Below are positions 1 to 10,194 of a DNA stretch of 64,000 nt, in pieces. Position 1 is the first letter of the stretch. Each line of letters starts with the position of its first letter. The position numbers and the translations under genes are program-made. This DNA is from Endotrypanum monterogeii. Its lineage: Eukaryota > Euglenozoa > Kinetoplastea > Trypanosomatida > Trypanosomatidae. The notes beneath the pieces are model-generated. The model had not been told where the DNA came from and ran no database searches. It saw only the letters and a list, made by a program, of their open reading frames with translations. The DNA lies in NCBI GenBank assembly GCA_000333855.2, contig CM007344.1, positions 239,250-303,249 of the forward strand. The letters run 5' to 3'.

Positions 1-1
1 A

Positions 2-2636
2 CCGGCCCCCCCAACAACGCTCCTCGATAAATCCCTCAGCGGCACAGGAGGAGCTGCCTCGCCAACGGCCAAACGCTTCGTTACAGGAAACACCAGAGAG
101 AAGAAGACAGTGCAGAAGGAGCGGCTGCTCCGTCTCGCCTTCAGCACGCTCTTCATTCACCAGATGAAGCACCGCGTGCGTGTGCGGGACATGGACTATG
201 CAGTGGGGAAATCACTGTCAGAAGACTTTTATGCGCAGCTGCACTTCACGGAGTGCACTTCAGACGACACAGACGAGGACTACGTAAAGCAGATCACCCA
301 ACGCATTGAGCAGTCGCCGCAACGCCAGATCATTGTTTCGCGCCCCGATCCTCGAGACCTCTTTGCATACGCTAGCACCGGTGGCTGTTATCGATCTTCC
401 AGCCGGTACGCCGCCGTTGATGAGGAATGCTGTGAGGGCGTTCATTACCGGAGCGACGGGACCCGTCGTGGCAACGCTCTGAGTATGGACTCGCGTGTTA
501 GACAAGAACGTTCAATGCCCCTGAGCGGCGCCACAATGGTGTATCTTCCCACCACCCTAGAGATGCACAGCGAAGATGAGCGGCGCTTCGATGACGAAGA
601 CGACGTCGCGGAAGCTGAGCCAACGCTTGTGCGAGTGCAACCTCGACCGGGCACCGTCACCCCACCTCGCCAGCCCACACCAGACCGCATGTATGGCGGG
701 GGGTATCCGTTAGCACCCATTCATCATCTGGCCACAGCAGAACCACCATTGCCTCCCCCACCGCCACTGTGCGCGCCGCCTCCGCCACCAACTCCAGGTA
801 AGCTGCCTCCCCCACCACCACCACGTGTGAACTCTACTCCGCTGAAGCATATCGACCCCTCTACAGATGCCGAAGGGAACTCGCCACCGCCGCGCGCGCC
901 TCCTCTGGCTCCAGCAGGACTACCTCCACCGCCGCCACCACCACCGACAGGACTGCCTCCACCGCCGCCACCACCACCGACAGGACTGCCTCCACCGCCA
1001 CCACCACCACCGACAGGCAAGATGCCTCCACCGCCGCCACCACCACCAACAGGGAAGCTGCCACCGCCACCACCACCACCGACAGGCAAGATGCCTCCAC
1101 CACCCCCACCCCCACCGCCGCCTCCAAGCTCAGGAGAGTTATCGCTTGCCCCCCCGACGGCCCTAACTGGTGTCAACAACACCACAGCGGCTTCTGTCAT
1201 ACAGAAACCGCCGTATGCAGGCCCGCGGCTCAAAACGTTCTTTTGGAAGAAAATCCCCAGGCCCAGTGGCATATGGTGTACGTCGGAATTCAAAGACATC
1301 CACCGCGCCCTTATCGACGAACAGTTTTTCCTCAAAATGTTTGAGGTAAAGGCGGAGCGGAGAGCGAACGCGGTCGAAGCAGCAGTCGTGAAGTCGGAGG
1401 AGGAGCAACGCAGCCGTTTGTCCAGTAATGTTTTTAGTGCTCAACAGTTGCTAAACATCGGTATCGCCCTCAAACGAGTACGTGTGCCAGTGGAAGAGTT
1501 ATGCGATGCCCTTATCATGTGTAACTCATCTGTTTTGCCCCAAGAACGCCGAGAAGCGCTGATGGTGGTGCTGCCCTCACCAGAGGATGTAGCGGCGCTC
1601 AACGCTGAAAAAAAAAATGGGGCAAGTGGCATGGACAGACTTGGAGACATATCTGTACAAAATGGCGACGACTGTGAAAGACGTGCGAGAGCGGCTACAG
1701 CTCTGGACGGCTGCCGAGGAACTCGAAGGCGCCATTCAGTCTATCTCGAGTCTGCTCAGTTCCGTCGATGCAGCTGTGTGCGCCATCACGCAGCGAAATG
1801 GTCGCTTTGCACGCCTCATGCGGACGATTCTGGCGTTGGGGAATTACCTTAACCGCGGCACTCCACACTCTGACGCGGAAGGGTTCCGCATGGAAAGCCT
1901 CAACCAGCTCAACTTTGTGAAGAGTTCAGACGGAAAGAGTACAGTGCTGATGGCGCTTGTCGTCTCCCTCATGGACGAAAAACGTGACAGGCGGTCACAA
2001 CATCAAGGCATCACGAGCTCGCCAGCGAGCATCGCTGAAGACGAAGATGACCTTCTGCAGTTTGTAGAGGATGTCCGCTGTATTCGCGCCGTGATCAGCT
2101 GCCCTCTACAAGACATGGGACAACAGGTCTCGCACCTGAACTTCACCCTGCAGCGCATGCGGCGCGTCGTTGAAGAAGCCAAAGACAACAAATCCTGGTA
2201 CGCTAAGCGACTCCCTTTGGCAAAGCCAGAAGACGGGTCAGATGCATTACCGGGGCTGCTCTCCACCGCTGTAGACCGCTACTCGTCCACAGTAGGGCAG
2301 ATCGCCTTGAGATTCCAGCAGCTCCGCGATGACGTGTCAGCAATGATGGCAACATACGGTGAGGACCCTAACGGGGACGAAACAATTATATGGAATCACG
2401 TGCTACACTTCAGCGAAAATGTAGAGCAGTGCGTGGAGAAGGCGAAGGCAGCACATCTCACAAAACAGCGACTCATACAAAATTCAGACGGGAAGAATTC
2501 GGTGCCAAGCAATGACACGGCCTTGGCAGTGGTGCCACCACCCCCCACAACTCCCCAGGAGGCACCAGGGGTGCAAGGAGGTTTGAAAGACGTAAGGCAA
2601 CCGAAACTCGTCGATGCAAGCGATGACGATGATTAG
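2..2636 (+). CDS. Formin (FH1-FH2 actin nucleator), 5'-truncated by the window edge and frameshifted
   Basis: Formins nucleate and elongate unbranched actin filaments through a dimeric FH2 domain fed by profilin-actin bound to proline-rich FH1. The frame is already open at base 2, so the start lies upstream. An acidic region is followed by an FH1 with polyproline modules (about 740-1130), then FH2 begins near 1219 (KTFFWKKIPRP). At the A10 run 1608-1617 the reading frame changes. The first frame runs on out of phase to 1852, while FH2 continues in the frame that contains 1617-2636, with the classic GNYLNRGTPHSDAEGFR block near 1838. One base fewer in the A run would join both halves. Because FH2 sequence is well preserved on both sides, a homopolymer error is more likely than a dead gene, but a real frameshift cannot be excluded. 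The C-terminus is acidic (DASDDDD). Confidence 0.88.
922..1125 (+). repeat. Tandem proline-module array in formin FH1
   Basis: Imperfect repeats of about 36-39 nt, made of CCA/CCG/CCT codons and separated by Thr-Gly-Leu or Thr-Gly-Lys spacers (…PPPPTGLPPPP…, …PPPPTGKMPPPP…). They encode at least six runs of 7-11 prolines, the expected profilin-binding tracks. The nucleotide repetition suggests copy-number polymorphism. Confidence 0.85.
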
Positions 2637-3064
2637 GATGTCCAACTACACTGGGATAGTATAGTTGACGAGAAAGGAGGGGGAGGGGAACTCTGAGCGC
2701 ACACAGAAAACAAAAACAACAAGCAGTGGAGAGAAAAAAAAAAAAGGCTCCACACACAGAGAGAGAGGGAGAGAGGTAATCAGAGAGGCTCAAGGGCCAA
2801 ACAAAACTCGTCACCCTCTAGGCTGTGAAGACACAAAAATGCTTCTCATCACCCAAACCTTCACTCCACCCTCCTCACCCACCCACCCACCCACCGCACT
2901 CCTCATCCCCTGCAATTTGGGGGGACTCGATGGCCCTCTGCCCCTCCCCCGGACACTCGTGCCAGGGATACTGCATGTTTCGGGTCATGCCTGCGTCTCA
3001 GAAATCAACTTCGGAACTCGGCTCTTTAAAAATCCCTCAAACAACGAAAGAAATAAGCCGCACG
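2637..3064. other. Intergenic: formin 3' end to basic protein
   Basis: Non-coding spacer holding a GAGA-rich stretch (2752-2780), a (CCCA)n stretch near 2877-2894 and pyrimidine-rich sequence (2863-2960). The first AGs after it, at 2964-2965 and 3000-3001, are candidate spliced-leader acceptors for the next gene. Confidence 0.6.
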
Positions 3065-3763
3065 ATGCCGCCTCGTATAGCCCGCAGCTCCAAAAAGGAC
3101 TCGGTCAGCGTCGCCGCTCACAAGCGTCTTTCTACAGCCGCTGCTACTCTAGGCCCGGTCTTGTCACGGGTGTCGCGGCGCCGCCACGATGTGGTTCCGC
3201 AAGAAGCTCCTGAGTGGCAGCGGATAGCACTGAAAACCGCCGCTGCCGCCGCCAAGATCAGCAAGCGCGGGGGTGACGGCGGCGACAAAGCTGATACGAA
3301 GCGGGGTGGCAGCAAAACCGCCACCACGTCGCGGAAGTCCCTGACCACTGCGGCAAAGAACGCGAACACTAACAGGAGGCGAAAGAACCCCTCAAATAAA
3401 AAGACTGAGGCTGAGTCTTCTGCAGACGATTCATCAGCTGTCACTGCATTGTCACCGGAAGGGGAACACGTGAACAACCCTTCCTCACACGCAGAAATCG
3501 AAACAAATGGCAGCAACAACGCCAGAGGCGCCAAAAAACGGAGCGCGAAAGGCGGAAAAGCTGTCGTTACTCCAGTTGCAAAGAAAAGGCAACGCGTCAC
3601 CGTAGCAAGTCTTATGTGCCGATGCTGCAAACTTCGCATGGATCAGTGGCCGTTCTGCGGCCTCTCCGGCGAGGCGCACGCCCTGCCAAAGCCAGAAGAA
3701 GCCGACAAGGAATGGGCCGCCATATCGCCAAGCGAGGTATCACCGGCAGTCGTACTGCACTAA
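3065..3763 (+). CDS. Lys/Ala/Arg-rich basic protein with Cys-rich tail, function unknown
   Basis: This 232-aa protein is mostly low-complexity basic sequence (KTAAAAAKISKR, KKRSAKGGKA, VAKKRQR), as expected of a nuclear or nucleic-acid-binding protein. The last 50 residues hold the only ordered-looking part: a CRCCKLRMDQWPFCGL segment with four cysteines that could bind zinc, although the spacing matches no family I recognise. In-frame ATGs also exist at 2975 and 2987. I chose 3065 because the bases between look like 5'UTR (AT-rich codons) and an AG at 3000-3001 after a TCTCAG context could be the trans-splice site; use of the acceptor at 2964-2965 would favour 2975. It is H1-like in composition, but no H1 signature can be shown. 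Confidence 0.65.
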   Translation: MPPRIARSSKKDSVSVAAHKRLSTAAATLGPVLSRVSRRRHDVVPQEAPEWQRIALKTAAAAAKISKRGGDGGDKADTKRGGSKTATTSRKSLTTAAKNANTNRRRKNPSNKKTEAESSADDSSAVTALSPEGEHVNNPSSHAEIETNGSNNARGAKKRSAKGGKAVVTPVAKKRQRVTVASLMCRCCKLRMDQWPFCGLSGEAHALPKPEEADKEWAAISPSEVSPAVVLH

Positions 3764-5065
3764 GCGCTACCGTCAAAGAGGGAAAAAGGTGTTGCCTATC
3801 TTTGTTTCAGGATGTGTAATGGTGTTGATGTGTGTGTGCGTTCGCAGGAACATCCTCTATTTAACACACACACACACACATACATACATACACACACAAC
3901 ACGTCATTGCACATGGCAAGGGCATCACAGCGACCTTGCATGGTACGACAACTCTCTCGGCGCATCCGCTCTGCCAAGCATAACGAAGGAGCCTCGCGAG
4001 GCAGACGAGCGCCGCGCTGGACTTCTGAGTAATTCACGTATCCGAACATGACTGCCCTCCCCTCTCCTCAAAGAGGGGAAGAATGGGAAGGGCAAGGGGC
4101 GCGGGCGTCTCTGCCTCATGTATCCTGAACTCACCTCTATCGCAACTACCATTGCTGTCTCAGCGGCTCTGCCCCTTCTCGCCAGGCATCACCTGCGTGC
4201 TACACATCCTCCCCCCTTTCCTTGGCACCTCCGTAATCGCCCTGCGAGCGCTCATCATGAGCCAAGTCAAACAAATGGGGAAATTTGTATGACTGTAGGT
4301 GTCGAACAGCACCGCCTTCCCACCGCCCCCCCCGGGTCCTCACAACTCTGCGTATAACAGGCACCGCCCACGAAGTATCGGGGAGAGATGGGGGGAAAGA
4401 GATGTATGAGGGAGCATAACAGTTGCTGCTTTGTTCTTGGAGTTCATAGTTCCAACACTCCTATTTCGGTTGATCCGTCAGATAGGGGTCCAGCAACGCA
4501 GTGACCTCTCGTAGTCTCATCCTCATCCCCTCTTTCCATGCCCCCTCTCACACACACCAACGTTTTTTTTTTCCTGCCTCAGATGTTGTTATTTGGAAGC
4601 ATAGCAGTTTCTGTTCCTACATTTGCGGATAGACGTGTCTCTACTCTCCCCCTCATCACTTTCATTTCCCATCTATCTCACACACATTGCCTTCTGTCAC
4701 CATATCGACACCTCATATCTGCTTTGGGCGTGCTACGGTACGTCTGGTATGTGCGTATACGTGTATGTATGTATGTATGTGTGTGTGTGTGTGTGTGTGT
4801 ATCGCTGAAGAGGAAACCAAAGGTTTTGGGGGTGTCTAGGTACCGACTCTCTCGCCCTCTAGGAAGCTAGAAGACCCCAACTGATACCACCACCACCACC
4901 ACCACCACGCTGTCTCCCTCGGGCGACAGACGTTGACAAGGAAAACACACAAAAAAAAAAAAAGACGTACACACGAACACACTAGTCATCCCGGCTAACG
5001 TTCTCCTTCATATAAAAAAAAAAAAGAAAACCTGACCGCGTGATATGTGAACGCGGTGTCATACG
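3764..5065. other. Intergenic with CA, GT and CAC repeats; candidate splice acceptors
   Basis: No convincing gene. Contains (CA)n/(CATA)n at 3863-3899, (GTAT)n/(GT)n at 4751-4800, (CAC)n at 4888-4909 and A-runs at 4951-4963 and 5016-5027. A strong pyrimidine tract ends in AG at 4581-4582 and another at 4861-4862. Either could be the trans-splice acceptor of the membrane protein at 5066; the later one avoids an upstream ORF starting at 4583. Confidence 0.6.
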
Positions 5066-5773
5066 ATGGAAACGCCTTTGATAGTGTCGACGACCGCAGT
5101 GGTGGGAAACATGATCGCCAACGCCACCAACGCGTCTACGCAGAGCCCCTTGGAGACGCCCTCCCCTCAAGCATCACCAGACCCAAGTGAGTGGACGATA
5201 GACTTTGCGATACTCTGGCTGGTGACGATCTTCTACTTTGCGGTGAGTGCAGCCTCCCTGGGCTATTTCGTTTCTCGCTGGCGGCAACGTGTGTACAGAG
5301 CCGACCGCGTGCTACTACGCGGTGGATCTGGGATGGAAGGCGGCAGCTCCAGCCGCTGCCTGAACACGTTTCGAGAGGCTCTCTTGGCGACCATTAGTGC
5401 TATAATAGAGCGGGTGACAAGCAGCACCACGCTTTCCGGCGCAGCGGCGTGGCAGTCCTCGGATGGCACACGGCACCGCGGAGGAGGAGGGGCAACAGCT
5501 GCGAGAGGGTATGGTAGAAAGTGGTTGATGAGTCTCTCGTCATTTCGACCAGGCTCTCAAGCCCGCAGCGCAGCATCGAAGCTCAGCAAACAAAAAGTTG
5601 ATGAACATCAAGATGGCGAAGTCTTGCCCACCGTGTGGTGCGATGGAAGTGGTGCAGGAGGAATATCCCATGGAAGCACCGTCGGTGGAAGCGCTGTCCC
5701 TTCCAGCAGCATCGCACAGAACATAATAGCGCGTGATCAGCAACAACAGCAACAACGTCGAGTTGAAAACTAG
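5066..5773 (+). CDS. Single-pass membrane protein, unknown function
   Basis: This 235-aa protein has one clear transmembrane helix at about residues 47-69 (FAILWLVTIFYFAVSAASLG), followed at once by basic residues (RWRQRVYR). That predicts an N-terminal lumenal or extracellular segment and a cytoplasmic tail of about 165 residues. The short N-terminal segment has two adjacent N-glycosylation sequons (N19-A-T and N22-A-S), which supports this topology. The tail is Ser/Gly-rich and ends in a Gln run encoded by CAR repeats. No cleavable signal peptide is obvious. I do not recognise a family; it is probably a trypanosomatid-specific protein. The start is the first ATG after the AG at 4861-4862 or 4929-4930. 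Confidence 0.7.
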   Translation: METPLIVSTTAVVGNMIANATNASTQSPLETPSPQASPDPSEWTIDFAILWLVTIFYFAVSAASLGYFVSRWRQRVYRADRVLLRGGSGMEGGSSSRCLNTFREALLATISAIIERVTSSTTLSGAAAWQSSDGTRHRGGGGATAARGYGRKWLMSLSSFRPGSQARSAASKLSKQKVDEHQDGEVLPTVWCDGSGAGGISHGSTVGGSAVPSSSIAQNIIARDQQQQQQRRVEN

Positions 5774-6514
5774 AGAGACCTTCACCTGCCTCCTCCCCCC
5801 CCCCTCCTCCTTTGTGCTGCATCCGGACCTATCCAAGCACGCGCGCACACTCATATAAACACTCACTTATACACACATCACGAATGGGGGATGTGTTGAC
5901 GACACGTAGCTCGTCAGGGAACGCAGCAGTGAGTACTATAAGTGGAAGTGTATGTATGTGTGTGTGTGGGGGGGGGGGAGAGGGAGGCGGGGTATGCCCC
6001 TTGGGGAAACTTTGCTGTTTACCAATGAGAAAGGGGGGGCATCTTCGGAAGCCTACGTCTCCTCCTCACCTCCAACCGCGGACCCCGTCCAAAGACCTCT
6101 TTTCCTGCAGACGTGTCCATCTTCGCTCACGCGACATCTTTTTTTTTTTGTGAAGACGGAAAAAAAAAAACATTTTCTTCAACGGCCTCATCCAACTCCT
6201 CGCCTTCGGAGACACTTTCGATCTGTGTTTGTTTATCGGTTTGTGTGTGCAAGAGAAAAAAGATGAGATGCCCACAAGCTGTAGAATATCAGATGCCGGT
6301 CTGAACGCGAGTATGTTAGTCCACTGCCGACTTATCTGACCATTCAGCACCGCAGCCTCCAGCAGCATCATCGTGATCACCACCACCGACCCACCCTCCC
6401 TCCTTTTTCTCTTTTTTTAGAATCTGCTAGGATTGTCAACTCCATTCCCGCCTACTCACGCGAAAGCCCGAAAGCAACCACATACACACACACGCACACA
6501 CACATAAGGTCGAC
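5774..6514. other. Intergenic; strong trans-splice acceptor at 6419-6420
   Basis: Contains a G-run (5959-5969), T-rich and A-rich tracts (6129-6169) and, just before the next gene, a pyrimidine tract (about 6391-6418) ending in TTTTTTTAG. No ORF with coding character is present. Confidence 0.65.
6391..6420 (+). promoter_or_regulatory. Predicted spliced-leader acceptor (polypyrimidine tract + AG)
   Basis: CCCTCCCTCC followed by TTTTTCTCTTTTTTT and then AG at 6419-6420, 95 nt before the ATG at 6515. It fits the kinetoplastid trans-splicing signal, where the first AG after a long pyrimidine tract receives the spliced leader. Confidence 0.75.
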
Positions 6515-9361
6515 ATGCAAGGCGTTGAGGCTACGCGAAACACTACCGTGTCCCCCTCGAACGCGCAGAGTGTAACACCGGGTGATACGGCAAGAGTGGT
6601 ACCTTTGGCCTCCGCCCCTGAACCACGAGCCCGCAGCCAGCCTGCTGCTATGCTGAGCGCTAAAGGGAACTTACCCTTCCCTGTAGACGACGAAGGTGAC
6701 CCGCTCGCCCTCGTGTACTCGACTCCAGTCAATCGGCCACTGTCGCTTGCGCAGCGCACCTACGGCACCGAATCACTTTTTCAGTACTATGCCCTGCGTG
6801 GGTACAAGGAGATTGTAGGCGAAGCAGCGACCCCAGAAGCAGCGGAGGCGGTACAGGCCTGTCTGCGGGATGACAGCGGAGTCGCTGCAGGCAGCGGCAG
6901 GGCGGCTGTGCAGGCGCACCACAGCCTTGGTTTTAAGAACACCACGACATCACTCGACTCCCACACAATTGATAGGTGTCTTGTCAGCACTGCGGCCGCT
7001 GCCGCTTCGCCAGCGATCACTTCTTTGGCCATCGCAGGAGAAGGGGCTCCCAACAGCGTGGTGCCTCTCTATATTCCCCTCAGACCCGCACAAGCACAAG
7101 ACGCCACCTCTGCCTACCGTACCAGCCAGGTAGATGAAGTGCGAGCGGCAAGAGAAGAGAAGCGCCGTGAGCGACTGCATCTGATTCCCGAAGCTGCAGT
7201 ATACCTTTCTCGCTACTACCCAGAGGGCACCACTATTGTGTCCAACATGCAGTTGCCGCCCCCAGTGGAACCCGAGCCTATACCAAACACTGGAACAACT
7301 GCGAAATATGGCGCGCGCGGGGCAGGTACGACCGTTACATCCAACAACAGCCCCCCCATTAATTCAGCAACCACAACGCGCAACACCCCTCACCACTACT
7401 CAGTGTCGTCTATGCAAGTCCTCTCTGGCAATAGCGGTCGCCACAACTCAAACCTTTTCACGTCTAGAAACCCGACTTCAAGGAAAGCGAACAGCTCTCC
7501 CTCCACGTCGATACTGCCGCTGCTGCTTCGCACGCCGCAGGAAGTGACCTCCACGCTGCAAACCCAGAAGGAAGAGCGTCGCGCACTCGCAGATCACGTT
7601 GAGGATGCCTTCGTGAATGCATACCATCTGCGCGACCCATTGGCAGTGGAACGTCAACGTCAACGCGAGCTGCAGGCAGCGCAAGAGAGCAGTATGAAAG
7701 CGGCAGCTGCGCTGCTAGCCGAAAAGGCTGCCGCTGCCTCATCGCAGAGACGCATGCCCCAGGCGGCAGGGAAGAAGACCGGCGGGAAAAAGAAAAAGGC
7801 ACGGACGAAGGCAGTGGCGCCTCCGAAGCGCGAGGGTGGCGTTCCTGTGAACCTGGAGGTGTTCCGCACCTCATTGCTGCTTGTGTCGAATGATGAAGGA
7901 GCCGTCACACTGGGGCAACTACGCTCACTTCTAGCAAATGTCCCATTTCACGTCGGAACACCGACTGCTGGCATTACATCCGAATCGGCCAGCATCACCT
8001 ACCGCCTCTTCTGTATGATTCATAGCAACACACGTGCCACCAACGCTATAGACGCCCCGGAATTGCTTCTCGCTGCTGTGTCTGCCACTGGAGGCGGTGG
8101 TGTCGATCTGCTATCGCGCCACGGAAACTTGATGAGCGACAATTCAATTTCGAGTGTCCCACATGGCTTCAAGAACAGCATCTCGCGTGTCAGCTGCAGT
8201 ATTACCACCACCCGATGCGGGCCTGGCGCAAGCGTCGTCCAGAACATAGGGGGACGAATGAATCATCCGTCCGTCTCGACTAACCTCCACAGCAGCGGGG
8301 TGAACGTATTCTCACAGACCAAAACTGCAGGCGATTATGGCGGGAATGCTTCAAGCGGAACGCATTCCCCATCGCCGCACCACCAGATGGCCGCGTCGGG
8401 GCATTCGTGGAAAGAAGGGTTAGGGTCCAGCAACTCTGGGAAACAGCAACAGAACCAAAAGTATTCGCCTGATCTGAATGATGAGAACAAATGTGTCCTC
8501 GTTCTCGAGGTTCTGGATGCGCTGGATGCGCTGCTGAACAGCGCCGAGACGAAGCGTGTAGTGCGTTGGGAGTGCTTCAATGTGCTGGCAATTGAAGGTA
8601 ACGGGTACATCCACAAGTCGCAGCTTCTGAAATTGCGGCAGTACGCCTACCGCGATGGCTCGGCGGCAGAAGCACAGGCAGCCGTCACGGCAGCCATGGT
8701 AAAAACCCTCAGTGACATGTTCACCGTTGTGGGGAAAGAAGAAGAGGAGGCTTATCTAAAAGCAAACAAAAGAGGGAAGAAAAAATCCCGCCCTGTTATA
8801 TTGGCAGCCCATCAGAGCTCGCCGATCCCTTTAAATGTGATGCGCAAGTCGCACATCGACTATGCCACCTTCTGTCGCTTTTTCGATGAGATGCCGTTGG
8901 TAGCCGCGGCCTTCGCGCATGTATGGCTGCCGCTGCTCCTGAGTGGACGCCGACAGTCGGAGGCTGTGGATTACTCGGCAGGAGTGCCGTTGGATTCGAC
9001 CAAATCTCTCACGGCCACAAACTTGCCACACTCGAGGGAAGAATCGTTGTTGCTGATACCCTCCTCCCCTGGGCCGGCCGCTGACGCCGCAGACGATAAA
9101 GAGGAGGAGGAGGGCGCTGAAAGTCCTGCGTCGTCGCCGAAACCGCAGCCGTGGGTACCACCAGTTATCGACGACAACCCTGATGCGCTGCCTCTTGAAG
9201 CCCTGGGCAGCACCGCAGATGCGCGACGGGCAGCGGTACGGAAGCTGGTAACTAAGAGGCAGGAGCAGCTGCACGAGGCCTGCGACGCTGCGGAGAAAGA
9301 AAAGCTTCTGATGATGCAGACTGAAGAGCCCGAGGCTGAGGGAGCCTTTTCGGGCTCGTAG
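6515..9361 (+). CDS. 948-aa protein with degenerate EF-hand-like segments
   Basis: A large, mostly disordered protein with a helical Ca2+-sensor-like core. Residues 1-330 are Ser/Thr/Pro/Ala-rich. A strongly basic cluster lies at about 420-434 (KKTGGKKKKARTKA). A helix-loop-helix lies at about 457-475 (VSNDEGAVTLGQLRSLL), and an EF-like loop at about 691-705 (LAIEGNGYIHKSQLLKL) with a matching partner at about 780-795 (IDYATFCRFFDEMP). The loops lack the full set of Asp/Glu Ca2+ ligands, so these are probably structural EF-hands. The C-terminus is acidic and charged (KEEEEGAESP, later EKLLMMQTEEPEAEGAF). The ATG is the first after a good splice acceptor. The EF-hand label is an inference from pattern only; I recognise no orthologue. 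Confidence 0.75.
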   Translation: MQGVEATRNTTVSPSNAQSVTPGDTARVVPLASAPEPRARSQPAAMLSAKGNLPFPVDDEGDPLALVYSTPVNRPLSLAQRTYGTESLFQYYALRGYKEIVGEAATPEAAEAVQACLRDDSGVAAGSGRAAVQAHHSLGFKNTTTSLDSHTIDRCLVSTAAAAASPAITSLAIAGEGAPNSVVPLYIPLRPAQAQDATSAYRTSQVDEVRAAREEKRRERLHLIPEAAVYLSRYYPEGTTIVSNMQLPPPVEPEPIPNTGTTAKYGARGAGTTVTSNNSPPINSATTTRNTPHHYSVSSMQVLSGNSGRHNSNLFTSRNPTSRKANSSPSTSILPLLLRTPQEVTSTLQTQKEERRALADHVEDAFVNAYHLRDPLAVERQRQRELQAAQESSMKAAAALLAEKAAAASSQRRMPQAAGKKTGGKKKKARTKAVAPPKREGGVPVNLEVFRTSLLLVSNDEGAVTLGQLRSLLANVPFHVGTPTAGITSESASITYRLFCMIHSNTRATNAIDAPELLLAAVSATGGGGVDLLSRHGNLMSDNSISSVPHGFKNSISRVSCSITTTRCGPGASVVQNIGGRMNHPSVSTNLHSSGVNVFSQTKTAGDYGGNASSGTHSPSPHHQMAASGHSWKEGLGSSNSGKQQQNQKYSPDLNDENKCVLVLEVLDALDALLNSAETKRVVRWECFNVLAIEGNGYIHKSQLLKLRQYAYRDGSAAEAQAAVTAAMVKTLSDMFTVVGKEEEEAYLKANKRGKKKSRPVILAAHQSSPIPLNVMRKSHIDYATFCRFFDEMPLVAAAFAHVWLPLLLSGRRQSEAVDYSAGVPLDSTKSLTATNLPHSREESLLLIPSSPGPAADAADDKEEEEGAESPASSPKPQPWVPPVIDDNPDALPLEALGSTADARRAAVRKLVTKRQEQLHEACDAAEKEKLLMMQTEEPEAEGAFSGS

Positions 9362-9966
9362 GAAGCTCGCAGATTAGCTCCCTACTAAATAGCTGGGGTA
9401 AGAGAGGGAAGGAGCGCCACAGATACAGAATGTTGCTACGCGCCTGCATCCCTGTGACCCCGTGCAGCCGTCACCGATACAAGTCGACATGACATTCTTC
9501 GCCTTATTGCTTCTTCTTTTTTCCCCCTCTCCTACTATGTGACTACGAGGGCATGTTTGTGTTTGGAGCTGCTTATGGGGGGTACCCCGTAGCAGACCGC
9601 CGCTCCTTTTTTTTGTTTGTTTGTTTTTCCCTCCTCTCCCTTTTCATGAATGTACAGTTCTAGAAGCTGAGAGCTTCCGTGTTTGTTTGTGCGTGCTACG
9701 GGTGGCGTAAAGTTGATGAGGTCGTCTTGCATCACATACACCGCCCAACAATAGAGGCTACCCGTCTCTTGTGAGACGCCCATGGGCAAAGGTTTGTGTT
9801 TGCATGTGTGGGCAGAGGGAGGGGCAGGGGAGGAGGCGGAGGAGGCGAGCACCTCCACAAATACAGCGACCACACCCTCTTCCTCTCAGTTGCCTTCACT
9901 TTAAATCCCTCCCCCCCCCTCCCCTTCCGCGGAGCACACGACTTAACCACCACAACACCCCGTTTG
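9362..9966. other. Intergenic with GGA-rich and pyrimidine tracts
   Basis: Contains a (TTTG)n patch (9611-9627), a G/A-rich patch (9815-9850) and a C-rich pyrimidine tract (9906-9927) ending at AG 9933-9934. I see no long gene here. Confidence 0.6.
9906..9934 (+). promoter_or_regulatory. Predicted spliced-leader acceptor for the small ORF at 9967
   Basis: A near-continuous C/T tract is followed by GCGGAG, with AG at 9933-9934, and the first downstream ATG is 9967 (32-nt leader). The geometry matches that of the clear genes in this window. Confidence 0.6.
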
Positions 9967-10194
9967 ATGTACATCGTAAATCCTCACACGCTCGAAAAGA
10001 TTGACATCAGGAGCCCCTACCTGCATCAAATGCTGCGCCGGTCGCCTTCGGCAGGTGCGTATGGTACTGCAGTGACCTCTGGTTCGTATACTGGAGGCGC
10101 TTCGTCACTGGGTGCTTCTGCCGTTGCGATCTATATCCCCCCCCCCGTCCCTCCCCTATTTAAAAAACAAAGGCGCAAAAAAAGAGATGTTTAG
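9967..10194 (+). CDS. Possible small protein (75 aa), hypothetical
   Basis: A short ORF begins at the first ATG after a strong pyrimidine tract and AG. The product starts MYIVNPHTLEKIDIRSPYLH and continues with a Ser/Gly/Ala/Tyr-rich middle and a Pro-then-basic tail (IPPPVPPLFKKQRRKKRDV). Codons over the first 40 residues look like those of neighbouring genes, with GC-ending choices and no microsatellite content. The C-terminal part crosses a C10 run near 10138-10147, so an indel there could alter the true end. I recognise no family. It could also be an upstream ORF or noise, but the splice-site context argues for a real mRNA. Confidence 0.45.
   Translation: MYIVNPHTLEKIDIRSPYLHQMLRRSPSAGAYGTAVTSGSYTGGASSLGASAVAIYIPPPVPPLFKKQRRKKRDV

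Noticed and set aside
724..1335. Poly-Gly antisense ORF opposite the formin FH1
   Set aside because: Mirror image of the proline codons; no independent coding evidence.
2665..3213. 182-codon ORF overlapping the start of the basic protein
   Set aside because: Purine-run and CCCA-repeat coded, overlaps the better-supported frame and lacks any domain.
4583..4870. ORF directly after the acceptor-like tract at 4581-4582
   Set aside because: AT-rich codons and a GT-repeat coded Cys-Val stretch; more likely 5'UTR or spacer.
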